The notes below the pieces were generated by a model. The model was given only the letters and a program-made list of their open reading frames with translations, did no database searches and was not told the origin of the DNA. From assembly GCA_963698495.1 (NCBI GenBank), contig CAVORB010000025.1:1-64000 (forward strand): DNA of 64,000 nt. Direction: 5' to 3'. This DNA is from CAVORB01 sp963698495. GTDB lineage: Bacteria; Pseudomonadota; Gammaproteobacteria; Chromatiales; Chromatiaceae. Shown here piece after piece: positions 26,900 to 34,575 of the stretch (position 1 is its first letter; each line of letters starts with the position of its first letter). The translations under genes were made by a program, and so were the position numbers.

Positions 26900-28216
26900 C
26901 TAAGAGGTGGACCAGGCAGCAGCGCCGCGCGGTGAGACCTTTGCCGTGGCGCCGCCCGCGCCCAGTTGGAGCGGCGAAATCGTCGCGGGTTCCTCCCACT
27001 GCACCGAGGCACGAACGTTCGTGCGCTGAGCGCTGTCCGCCGCTTGGGCCACGCGACACCACTTGACCGGATCGAGCGGCTTGCCGCGGTGACGGATGGC
27101 GAAGTAGAGCCCACCCGAGCGCAAGCCGCCGCTCATGCCGCTCAACGCGATCGGGTCGCCCGCCGCGACCCACTCCCCCGCCTCCTTAAGCAGCGTTTGA
27201 TTGTGACCGTAAAGGGTCATGTATCCGTCTTCGTGCTCGATGATCATCAATAAGCCGAAACCGCGCAACCAATTCGCAAAGACCACCCGTCCGGGATGAA
27301 CGGCCCGCACCTCCGCACCCTCCGGGGCAGCGATCAGGACACCGTCCCAGCGCTGCCCCCCGTCGCCCTTCGGACTGCCAAAACGCTCGGTCAGCCGGAT
27401 CGCGGGCAAGGGCCAGCCAAGCTGGCCCTTGCGCTTGCCGATGGCCTCCTGGACGAGCTCCGCTTCGGGAAGCTCACGCGACCGGCGCTCGAGCTGATCG
27501 AGCAGGTGACGCAGACCATCGGCCTCGCTTTTCAGGTCGACAACGCGCCCCTCGCCGCCGGAGATGGTCGCCTCCAGCTCCTCCAGAAGCGCCATGCGCT
27601 GCGTCTGGGTCTCCGCGAGGCGGGACCGGGTCTGCTCCTGACGGTCAGCCAGTTGCGCCAACCGCACGGTCTCCTCCGCGGCCGCGTGCGCAATCGACTC
27701 CAGCCGCTGAGCGCGCTCCTTGACGGAGGCCATGCGCGCGATGCGGTACCGGTTGAGGTAGCCATAGTAGGACATGACGCGCCCGAGTCCCGCCACGTCT
27801 TCCTGATCCAGCAGCAAACGGATGCGGTCGCCGTTGCCCAGGGCATACGCGGATCGAATCAGCCCTGCGAGGCCCGCGCGCTCTCTGACAAGGGCCTCGC
27901 GCTCGTGCTCGAGTTGCGCGTGCAGGTCCGCGAGGTCCTGCTCTTGCGCACGAATCATGCCCGTGAGCTGGCGTCCGGCGCGAGCCAAATCAGCGATTTC
28001 CCGCTCTGACCGCTCTAGCTCCGAAAGTAGCACGGCGCGACTGCCACGCATGGCGTTGAGGTCATGCTCGAGGCCTCGGACTTGCTCATCGAGCTGGTCG
28101 AGGACCTGCCGCTTGGACTCGATGTCTTGCTCTTCTTCCTCTGCCCCAGCCAGTCCCGGCACCGCGACCGCGGTCGAGATGAACAGAAAGGTAAGCGATA
28201 CGAGGAGCCCCTTCAT
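26900..28216 (-). CDS. envC: Murein hydrolase activator EnvC (degenerate LytM/M23 protein)
   Basis: 438 residues from the ATG at 28216 with a signal peptide (MKGLLVSLTFLFISTAVAVP). Two long coiled-coil regions fill residues about 28-270. The C-terminal LytM domain lacks the metal ligands of active endopeptidases: RWDGVLIAAPEG stands where H-x-G-x-D would be and LYFAIRHRG replaces the HxH motif, closely matching E. coli EnvC. It is therefore an activator of division amidases, not an enzyme. gpmI, often upstream of envC, is absent here. Confidence 0.92.
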   Translation of the reverse strand: MKGLLVSLTFLFISTAVAVPGLAGAEEEEQDIESKRQVLDQLDEQVRGLEHDLNAMRGSRAVLLSELERSEREIADLARAGRQLTGMIRAQEQDLADLHAQLEHEREALVRERAGLAGLIRSAYALGNGDRIRLLLDQEDVAGLGRVMSYYGYLNRYRIARMASVKERAQRLESIAHAAAEETVRLAQLADRQEQTRSRLAETQTQRMALLEELEATISGGEGRVVDLKSEADGLRHLLDQLERRSRELPEAELVQEAIGKRKGQLGWPLPAIRLTERFGSPKGDGGQRWDGVLIAAPEGAEVRAVHPGRVVFANWLRGFGLLMIIEHEDGYMTLYGHNQTLLKEAGEWVAAGDPIALSGMSGGLRSGGLYFAIRHRGKPLDPVKWCRVAQAADSAQRTNVRASVQWEEPATISPLQLGAGGATAKVSPRGAAAWSTS

Positions 28217-28622
28217 GTGGTGACTGGAACCGTGAGGAGGAATCTCGGGGATGCCGATCAATGCAGCGTCTCCCGCGACACATGGATGCGTGCTGATCTT
28301 GGCGAGGATGGCCAATAATCGGCGTCTCCCTTGAGAATGACGTATCCGGCGCGCTCGGAGCGCGTCCGTTAGGTGCTCTTGGGGACACGGCAATGTCGCA
28401 TACTGAGCCGCACCCAGCAAGCGCGCCCGCCCTACAGGAGGTCCCGCGTCGGAGGGTCTTCTCGCCACGATATCGAGCCGATATTCGGCGGCACACGACG
28501 CCGGATCATGGGAGCTGGCTTGCAACACCGCGCCAATTGCCAGCACGCCGCGCTGGCGACTTCGCTTTCGCAAAAAAAAAGCTTATTATCTTATTGTTAT
28601 GGATTGATCGAGATCACCGTTA
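28217..28622. other. 406-bp divergent intergenic region between envC and arsR-like gene
   Basis: No gene is supportable here. It must carry promoters for envC (minus) and the ArsR-like regulator (plus). The last 60 bases before the regulator are AT-rich (a run of nine A at 28571-28579, then CTTATTATCTTATTGTTATGG), suitable for a promoter or an ArsR operator, but no confident -35/-10 pair or perfect inverted repeat is visible. Confidence 0.5.
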
Positions 28623-28991
28623 ATGGTACGCAATCTGAGTCGGCCCTCAAATCCCGTCCTCAACGCCGCCGAGGAGGAGGACGAGGATATCGGTCTGTTC
28701 GCGGACGACGGCGACATAGATCGGGCATCGCGCTCACTCAAGGCCATGTCACATCCCCTGCGGCTCAAAATTCTCTGCACGCTCGGGGACCAAGAAATCA
28801 GCGTGCAGGAGATTGTCGAGTATGTCGGCACCTCCCAAAGCAACATCTCCCAGCATCTCGCGATACTCAGGGACAAGGGAATTCTCGCCTCGCGAAAGGA
28901 CGCCAACCGGGTCTACTATCGGGTGAGCGACTCCCGCACGCTCCGCTTGATCGGGATGATGCGCGAAGTCTTCTGCCACCAGGCCCGTTAG
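28623..28991 (+). CDS. ArsR/SmtB regulator, likely SqrR/BigR-type persulfide sensor
   Basis: 122 residues: a winged helix (SHPLRLKILCTLGDQEISV, then recognition helix TSQSNISQHLAILRDKG, wing RKDANRVYYRV) with an acidic N-terminal extension (EEEDEDIGLFADDGD). Cys52 in KILCTL and Cys118 in MREVFCHQ are 66 residues apart. As I recall, the sensing cysteine pairs of SqrR (41/107), BigR (42/108) and HlyU (38/104) have the same spacing. The classical ArsR metal site is not evident. A rhodanese gene follows 175 bp downstream. Inferred to sense reactive sulfur species; the target genes are not proven. Confidence 0.8.
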   Translation: MVRNLSRPSNPVLNAAEEEDEDIGLFADDGDIDRASRSLKAMSHPLRLKILCTLGDQEISVQEIVEYVGTSQSNISQHLAILRDKGILASRKDANRVYYRVSDSRTLRLIGMMREVFCHQAR

Positions 28992-29166
28992 GCTCAACGA
29001 TTCGCTCAATCGCAACGAGGGTTCGGGCCATCGGCTCGAGCGCCACCGGCGCGCCGGTGGAGATGACTACCCCGGCGTTGGGCCTTATACTGCCGCCGCG
29101 AGCGGGAGGCGCCATGGTGCCTTCCGGCCGCCTGCCGAGCCCGACTACACAGCTTCCCAAGCCCTT

Positions 29167-29595
29167 ATGCAGCCTCAACAATTGATCGAGTTTGTCGGCA
29201 ACCACTGGTTGCTCTTCGTCGCCTTGGCGGCGATCGTCGGCCTGCTGGTCCACAACCTCGCGCTCGGAAACAAGGGATCGGTAGATCCAACCGGGGCGAC
29301 CGACCTCATCAATCGCCGCGATGCGCTGGTCGTCGACGTGCGGCCCGCGGCCGACTTCGCCAAAGGCCATATCGTCAATGCCGTTAACATCCCGATCAAC
29401 GGCTTCAAGAATCAGATAGGCACGCTGCAGAAGCACAAGGACAAACCGATCGTGATCAGCTGCCGCTCGGGGTCCCAGTCGTCCCTTGCCTGCCGACAGT
29501 TGCGCAAAGAGGGCTTCGGGGATGTCTACAACCTGCGCGGAGGGATTCTCGCATGGCAGAGCGCAAACCTGCCGCTCACGCGGAAGAAGCGCTAA
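29167..29595 (+). CDS. Membrane-anchored rhodanese-domain protein (YibN-like)
   Basis: 142 residues: an N-terminal transmembrane helix (HWLLFVALAAIVGLLVHNLAL), then a rhodanese domain with VVDVRPAADFAKGHI and the active-site loop ISCRSGSQSS carrying the catalytic Cys. It resembles E. coli YibN, which likewise precedes secB and gpsA; grxC, which lies between them in E. coli, is missing here. Sulfurtransferase or persulfide-handling activity is inferred from the intact loop. Confidence 0.88.
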   Translation: MQPQQLIEFVGNHWLLFVALAAIVGLLVHNLALGNKGSVDPTGATDLINRRDALVVDVRPAADFAKGHIVNAVNIPINGFKNQIGTLQKHKDKPIVISCRSGSQSSLACRQLRKEGFGDVYNLRGGILAWQSANLPLTRKKR

Positions 29596-29654
29596 CCCTC
29601 CAACCAACCGCCACGCCCAGGCCCACGCCCACCCGGAAATACGGATCTCACCCC

Positions 29655-30134
29655 ATGGCCGACAACGACACCACATCGACAGAGCGTCAATTCCAGTTGC
29701 TGCGCATCTACACCAAGGACGTCTCCTACGAATCCCCGAATGCGCCCTCCATCTTTCGTGGCAACTGGCAGCCTCAGCATGAGCTGAATCTCAACACCGC
29801 CGTGAACAAGCTGGGAGACGACACCTACGAGGTCGTCCTGTCAGTCACCGCCACGACGAAAACGGAAGACAAGACCGCCTTCATCGTCGAGGTCCAGCAA
29901 GCCGGACTGTTCGGCGTGAAGGGTTTCCCGGAGGCAGAGCTGGGCCCGCTACTCGGCGCCTATTGCCCGAACCTGCTATTCCCCTATGCTCGGGAGGTCG
30001 TATCCGACCTCGTCACCAAGGGAAGCTTTCCGCAGGTCGTTCTGCAGCCGGTGAACTTCGACGCCTTGTACGCTCAGCACCAGCAGCAGATGGCCGAGAA
30101 GGAGAAGGCGGGCTCCCAGACGGCACCCCATTGA
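29655..30134 (+). CDS. secB: Protein-export chaperone SecB
   Basis: 159 residues from the ATG at 29655 (MADNDTTSTERQFQLLRIY). SecB signatures: YTKDVSYESPNAPSIF, WQPQHELNLNTAVNKLGDD, AFIVEVQQAGLFGVKGFPE and LGAYCPNLLFPYAREVVSDLV. It forms a tetramer that keeps preproteins unfolded for SecA. 59 bases after the rhodanese gene; the stop overlaps the gpsA start. Confidence 0.96.
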   Translation: MADNDTTSTERQFQLLRIYTKDVSYESPNAPSIFRGNWQPQHELNLNTAVNKLGDDTYEVVLSVTATTKTEDKTAFIVEVQQAGLFGVKGFPEAELGPLLGAYCPNLLFPYAREVVSDLVTKGSFPQVVLQPVNFDALYAQHQQQMAEKEKAGSQTAPH

Positions 30135-31141
30135 CAGGGGCGCCCGGAACCACTGTCGCGGTCCTCGGGGCAGGTTCCTGGGGTACCGCGCTGTCCCTGC
30201 TGTTGTGCCGCAACGGACATCGGGTGCGTTTGTGGGACCACTGGCCCGAGCATGTCGAGCAACTGCGCCGCGACGGCGAGAATCGTAAGTTCCTCCCCGG
30301 ATTCCCCCTGCCCGCTGGAATACAACCGGTGGCCGGGTTAGAAGAGGCGATCGATGGCGCCGATGACGTAGTGATCGTCGTCCCGAGCCACGCCTTCGCT
30401 GGCCTCCTCAAGCGGCTTCCGCAGCCACTGCCCCCGAAGCTCGGGATCGCCTGGGCGACCAAGGGCTTCGAGCCGGGCAGCGGCAGGTTGCTACATCAGG
30501 TCGCGGAAGAGGCTCTCGGCCCCCGCGACTTCGCGGTCGTTTCCGGCCCCAGCTTCGCGCGCGAGGTGGCCCAGGGCCTGCCCACCGCCGTCACGGTGGC
30601 GTCACCCAGCCTCGCACACGCGGGCAGGGTGGCGCAGTTTCTGCACGGCGATCGTTTCCGCGCCTATACCAGCGACGACATCGTTGGCGTTCAAGTCGGC
30701 GGCGGGTCGAAGAACGTGCTGGCCATTGCCACCGGCATTGCAGACGGCCTCGGTTTCGGGGCCAACACCAGGGCGGCGCTCATCACGCGCGGCCTGGCCG
30801 AGCTGGTGCGGCTCGGCACAGCGCTCGGCGGCCGGAAAGAGACCTTCACCGGGCTCGCGGGGTTGGGCGACCTGGTGCTCACCTGCACCGATGACCAGTC
30901 CCGCAACCGGCGCATGGGGTTGGCGCTCGCGCGCGGCGCCGGGGTTACGGCGGCCAAGCGGGAGATCGGACAGGAGGTGGAAGGCGTGATCACCGCGGCC
31001 TCGGTCTACGCCCTGTCGCGGACGCTGGCGGTGGAGATGCCAATCAGCGATCAGGTCTACGGCGTCCTGTACCAGGGGACTACGCCAGAGCGGGCGACCG
31101 AGAACCTCCTCATGCGCAGCAGCAAGGCGGAGTTTTATTGA
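30131..31141 (+). CDS. gpsA: Glycerol-3-phosphate dehydrogenase [NAD(P)+]
   Basis: 336 residues when started at the TTG at 30131, which overlaps the secB stop (TTGA) and places TTVAVLGAGSWGTALSLLL at the N-terminus as in other GpsA proteins; no ATG or GTG lies between the secB end and the Rossmann motif. SGPSFAREVAQGLPTAV and VQVGGGSKNVLAIATGIADGL are catalytic-region signatures. It makes sn-glycerol-3-phosphate for phospholipid synthesis. The ribosome-binding site would lie within secB; translational coupling is likely. Confidence 0.94.
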   Translation: MTGAPGTTVAVLGAGSWGTALSLLLCRNGHRVRLWDHWPEHVEQLRRDGENRKFLPGFPLPAGIQPVAGLEEAIDGADDVVIVVPSHAFAGLLKRLPQPLPPKLGIAWATKGFEPGSGRLLHQVAEEALGPRDFAVVSGPSFAREVAQGLPTAVTVASPSLAHAGRVAQFLHGDRFRAYTSDDIVGVQVGGGSKNVLAIATGIADGLGFGANTRAALITRGLAELVRLGTALGGRKETFTGLAGLGDLVLTCTDDQSRNRRMGLALARGAGVTAAKREIGQEVEGVITAASVYALSRTLAVEMPISDQVYGVLYQGTTPERATENLLMRSSKAEFY

Positions 31142-31145
31142 GACG

Positions 31146-31616
31146 TCACGTCCGCTCCGCACCGACGAAGCCGCTCTGGCGCCAGGCTTCGTACACCATT
31201 ATGGCCACCGCGTTCGATAGATTCAGGCTGCGGTTTCCCGGCTGCATGGGGATGAACAATCTCTGTTCCGCAGGCAGCTCGTCCAGCACGCCTTGCGGAA
31301 GCCCCCGCGTCTCGGGGCCGAATAGCAGGCCGTCGCCGGGGCGGAAAACCGCGGAAGTGTAGGCTGCTGTGCCGCGTGTGCTGCAGGCATATAATCGCCG
31401 AGGGGAGCAGAGATCCATATAACCATCCAGCGACGGGTGGACCCGAACGCTCGCCCACTCCCGATAATCGAGCCCGGCGCGGCGTAACAGGGAATCTTCC
31501 AGGCGAAAGCCGAGCGGCTCGATCAGATGGAGACGCGCGCCGGTATTCGCGCACAGCCGCATGATGTTGCCCGTGTTCGGAGGGATCTCCGGCTGGTAGA
31601 GAACGACGTCAAGCAT
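31146..31616 (-). CDS. trmL: tRNA (cytidine/uridine-34-2'-O)-methyltransferase
   Basis: 156 residues, a single SPOUT domain of TrmL size. It starts MLDVVLYQPEIPPNTGNIMR, has ANTGARLHLIEPLGF, GDGLLFGPETRGLP (SAM-binding knot) and IPMQPGNRSLNLSNAVAIM. It methylates the wobble ribose of tRNA-Leu isoacceptors in E. coli. Convergent with gpsA (4-bp gap) and divergent from pyrD, sharing a 75-bp promoter region. Confidence 0.93.
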   Translation of the reverse strand: MLDVVLYQPEIPPNTGNIMRLCANTGARLHLIEPLGFRLEDSLLRRAGLDYREWASVRVHPSLDGYMDLCSPRRLYACSTRGTAAYTSAVFRPGDGLLFGPETRGLPQGVLDELPAEQRLFIPMQPGNRSLNLSNAVAIMVYEAWRQSGFVGAERT

Positions 31617-31691
31617 GGCCTTAGATCACCGCAATCGACCGCCGCCCGGGGCCTACGCGGATTGCCCAGGACTACGCACAAGGTATCCGAG

Positions 31692-32660
31692 ATGAGTACC
31701 GAGAACGACTCGCGCCTGGCGATCGATTTCTGCGGTCTGCGCTTCAGTACGCCGCTTGTTCTGCTCTCGGGTTGCGTCGGATTCGGGGATGAGTATACCC
31801 GGGTGCGGGGCTTCTCCAACCGCGATGCGGGGGCCGTGTGCCTGAAAGGCACGACACTCGAGCCGCGTCTGGGAAATCCCGCTCACCGCGTCTGTGAGAC
31901 ACCGGACGGGATGCTGAACGCCATCGGCCTGCAGAACCCCGGGGCAGACCGGGTAGTGCGGGATATCCTGCCCAGCCTCGACTTCAGCGAGACGCGCTTC
32001 ATCGCCAACGTCTCTGGCTCTACGGTGGACGAGTATTACGAGGTCACCCGCCGCTTCGACGATTCCCCCATCGACGCCATCGAGATCAACATCTCCTGCC
32101 CGAACGTCAAGGAGGGTGGCGTGGCCTTCGGCAACGATGTCGCCATGTCGGCGCGGGTGGTAGCCGCATGCCGCAAGGCCACCCGCAAGCCTCTGATCAC
32201 CAAGCTGTCGCCGAATCAGACCGATATCGCCTCCAACGCGCGGGCCTGCCTGGACGCAGGCTCGGATGCCTTTTCGGTCATCAACACCCTCATGGGGATG
32301 GCGGTGGACATCGAGAGCCGCACACCGATCATCGGCAACAACCAGGGTGGGCTGTCGGGGCCCGCGATCAAGCCGATTGCGCTCCTCAAGGTCCATCAGG
32401 TCTATCAGGTCTGCCGCGATCACGGCATCCCCATCATCGGGCAGGGGGGAATCGCCAGCGCGGACGACGCACTCGAGTTCCTGGTCGCCGGGGCTACCGC
32501 TGTCGGGATCGGAACCGCACTATTCTACGATCCACTGATCCTTCCCAGGATCAACGGGGGGATTGGCGACTACCTCGACCGCCACGGTTTGGCCAACGTC
32601 AGCCAGCTCACTGGCAGCTTACGTTTGCACGGCCAAAAGGCACCCGCATGCGGTTGCTGA
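31692..32660 (+). CDS. pyrD: Dihydroorotate dehydrogenase, class 1 (1B-like catalytic subunit)
   Basis: 322 residues from the ATG at 31692. An FMN TIM-barrel with NAIGLQNPGADRV, EINISCPNVKEGG (Cys as catalytic base, the class 1 hallmark), KLSPNQTDI, NTLMGMAVDIESR and the phosphate-binding IIGQGGIASADDALEFLVAG. Class 2 enzymes with Ser as base are the rule in gammaproteobacteria. Class 1B enzymes normally work with an FeS/FAD subunit PyrK, which is not next to it. Fourth step of pyrimidine synthesis. Confidence 0.9.
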   Translation: MSTENDSRLAIDFCGLRFSTPLVLLSGCVGFGDEYTRVRGFSNRDAGAVCLKGTTLEPRLGNPAHRVCETPDGMLNAIGLQNPGADRVVRDILPSLDFSETRFIANVSGSTVDEYYEVTRRFDDSPIDAIEINISCPNVKEGGVAFGNDVAMSARVVAACRKATRKPLITKLSPNQTDIASNARACLDAGSDAFSVINTLMGMAVDIESRTPIIGNNQGGLSGPAIKPIALLKVHQVYQVCRDHGIPIIGQGGIASADDALEFLVAGATAVGIGTALFYDPLILPRINGGIGDYLDRHGLANVSQLTGSLRLHGQKAPACGC

Positions 32661-32720
32661 GCCCGAGCGGCATCGAGACGGTTCGGATCACAGCACGGTC
32701 GCGCGGGACGAACACGCCGG

Positions 32721-32751
32721 TTGACCGGGTCACCATTGTCCATGGTATATT
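32721..32751 (+). promoter_or_regulatory. Candidate sigma-70 promoter for the small gene at 32817
   Basis: TTGACC at 32721-32726 and TATATT at 32746-32751 with a 19-base spacer, about 65 bases upstream of the start codon. The spacer is longer than the optimum of 17, so support is moderate. A good GGGAGAG ribosome-binding site precedes the ATG. Confidence 0.45.
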
Positions 32752-32816
32752 AAGAATTCGGCATACACTTAACAGGCCGACAGATTAACGAAACTGAACG
32801 TTGTTGGGAGAGAGCC

Positions 32817-33041
32817 ATGAGCGACATCGAGGCTTTGAAGAAAGAGAAGCAGGACTTGATCGACAAGATGCTCGAGATGCAGAAGCAGTTCATCGAGTAC
32901 GAGCACCAGCACGGCGTCTCCGGCAAGGACTACTGGGCCTCGAGCGAGGGTCTTCTTGCCAACTACCGGCAGGAGTACATGGATATGGCCAACCGCGTAG
33001 TGGATATCGCCCACGAGATTGTCGGCTCGTCAAGGCTGTAA
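32817..33041 (+). CDS. Small helical protein of unknown function (74 aa)
   Basis: I do not recognise a named family. The protein is charged and predicted mostly helical: a heptad-like N-terminal half (MSDIEALKKEKQDLIDKMLE) followed by FIEYEHQHGVSGKDYWASSE, a distinctive Gly-containing turn, and a second amphipathic helix. No Cys, no signal peptide, no membrane segment. It has its own candidate promoter, a good Shine-Dalgarno and an intrinsic terminator straight after the stop, which points to a real, possibly well-expressed, monocistronic gene. Coding composition matches the neighbours. Confidence 0.8.
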   Translation: MSDIEALKKEKQDLIDKMLEMQKQFIEYEHQHGVSGKDYWASSEGLLANYRQEYMDMANRVVDIAHEIVGSSRL

Positions 33042-33080
33042 AACAGTAGCTCAGCGCCGCAACCCCGGCGGCGCCGAGCG

Positions 33081-33107
33081 AAACCCGCGCAGTGGCGCGG
33101 GTTTTTT
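33081..33107 (+). terminator. Intrinsic terminator
   Basis: AACCCGCGC at 33082-33090 pairs perfectly with GCGCGGGTT at 33095-33103 around a 4-base loop, followed by a run of T. It lies 40 bases after the stop of the small gene. Confidence 0.9.
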
Positions 33108-33413
33108 CTGCACACCCCAGGTACCATCCCCGCACGGCCCCTGACGAATGCCGTCCGAACTGTCTGAGGCGCATACAACCTCGGCAGGAAAGCCGGAGAA
33201 ATAAAGCGTTCCGACGACGGCGCACCGTCCCGAACAAGGCGTCTTCCACATCGATCTGCACCGCGCATCCGACCACAAGCATCCAGCGTTTCTCTCACAC
33301 CCGCAGGTCTTACACACGAGCCGAGTCGACAATCTCGGTCTACACCCTGCGAGACGAGCAAGGGATCGGGAACCCGTATACCTGACGCGGGTGTCTCTCG
33401 TACGCGAAACTTG
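33108..33413. other. Intergenic stretch before nfi
   Basis: About 306 bp with no supportable gene. It must contain any nfi promoter; no clear -35/-10 pair was found. A Cys-rich minus-strand frame crosses it but also runs through the terminator, so it is not accepted as a gene. Confidence 0.5.
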
Positions 33414-34073
33414 ATGCCTTTACGGCACCCCTGGGACGTGACGCCGAAACAGGCGAGGTCGATTCAGGAAAGGCTTCGACCGCTGGTCATCCCCCACGAC
33501 GATTTCGGCCAGGTCCGCGCTGTCGCAGGGGTGGATGTCGGCTTCGAGGATGGCGGCACGGTGACGCGGGCCGCGATCGTGGTCCTCGGTTTTCCCGGCC
33601 TGCAACCATTGGACCAGGCGCTCATCAGACGCCCCACCAGCTTTCCATACATTCCGGGGCTCCTGTCGTTCCGCGAGATTCCGGCGGTACTGGACGCGTT
33701 GGACTCACTCGACGTGCGCCCCGACATGCTCTTGTGCGACGGTCAGGGCTATGCCCACCCAAGGCGCTTCGGCCTGGCCTGCCATCTCGGGCTGCTCGCG
33801 GAGCTGCCCAGCATCGGTGTAGCGAAATCGCGGCTAATCGGCGAACACGAGCCGGTCGGGGCCGAGAAGGGAGCGGCCGCCTGGCTTAGAGACGGAGGAG
33901 AGACCATCGGCGCGGTTGTCCGCACGCGCACTGCGGTCAGTCCCCTCTATGTCTCGGTGGGCCACCGGATCTCCCTCCAGAAGGCCATCGAGTACGTTAT
34001 GGCCTGCACCACACGCTACCGCCTGCCCGAGACGACCCGAAGGGCGCATGCGTTAGCCTCGCAGCGCAAGTAG
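33414..34073 (+). CDS. nfi: Endonuclease V (deoxyinosine 3'-endonuclease)
   Basis: 219 residues from the ATG at 33414 (a TTG is directly upstream). Motifs: VRAVAGVDVGFEDGG (catalytic Asp), RRPTSFPYIPGLLSFREIP (the PYIP wedge and Glu), MLLCDGQGYAHPRRFGLACH (catalytic Asp) and SIGVAKSRLIGE. It cleaves one phosphodiester 3' to deaminated adenines in DNA. Stands alone, convergent with the hypothetical gene at 34096. Confidence 0.94.
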   Translation: MPLRHPWDVTPKQARSIQERLRPLVIPHDDFGQVRAVAGVDVGFEDGGTVTRAAIVVLGFPGLQPLDQALIRRPTSFPYIPGLLSFREIPAVLDALDSLDVRPDMLLCDGQGYAHPRRFGLACHLGLLAELPSIGVAKSRLIGEHEPVGAEKGAAAWLRDGGETIGAVVRTRTAVSPLYVSVGHRISLQKAIEYVMACTTRYRLPETTRRAHALASQRK

Positions 34074-34095
34074 CGACGGCGCACCCGAGGCATGG

Positions 34096-34500
34096 CTAAC
34101 CGTGCTCTTGGCGGATGTGCTCGATGTACTTTGGCTGCTCCTCGAGCTGCAGACGCACCGCTCTCCCATGCGCCGACAGCGACGACGCGGTGTCGCGGAA
34201 ACGAAGCTCGCAGCGAATTCGTCCCCGGCTCTCCAAGGGAATCGGAACCATGTCCCGGTAGGTGAAAACATTGTCGTCGATGTCGCCACCGGCGCACACC
34301 AGGGGTCCGCGCGGGAGTGACCCATCGACCTCGGCCTCGTCTAGCACGAGGTCTCCCGCCTGCCACCAGCGGGTGCGATCCGTCGACCCTGTCATGGTCT
34401 TGATGATGTAGGCGCGCGAAAACCGCACCCGCAGGGTGTCCTTCTCCAATTCGATGGATTCGACCTCGGAACCTGGTAGCTCGATACTACTGCTGTCCAT
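34096..34500 (-). CDS. Hypothetical protein (134 aa)
   Basis: Not assigned to a family. The sequence is beta-rich: ELEKDTLRVRFSRAYIIKTM, then a WWQAGDLVLDEAEVDGSLP segment, CAGGDIDDNVFTYRDMVPIP, and an Arg-rich strand pair CELRFRDTASSL / GRAVRLQLEEQPKYIEHIRQ. No signal peptide or membrane helix. ATG start, 75 bp upstream of the ntrC stop and in the same orientation, so it lies downstream of ntrBC and could be read with it. Codon use looks native. Confidence 0.7.
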   Translation of the reverse strand: MDSSSIELPGSEVESIELEKDTLRVRFSRAYIIKTMTGSTDRTRWWQAGDLVLDEAEVDGSLPRGPLVCAGGDIDDNVFTYRDMVPIPLESRGRIRCELRFRDTASSLSAHGRAVRLQLEEQPKYIEHIRQEHG

Positions 34501-34575
34501 TCTTTTTCTAATCCTCGCTGCTAACTGGACGCGTTGGCAGGACGTTGGGGTATTGAGGCTGGATTCAACCGGGCG

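Noticed and set aside
33051..33332. Cys-rich minus-strand frame of 93 codons
   Set aside because: It runs through the terminator and the end of the small gene, with no recognisable family or ribosome site.
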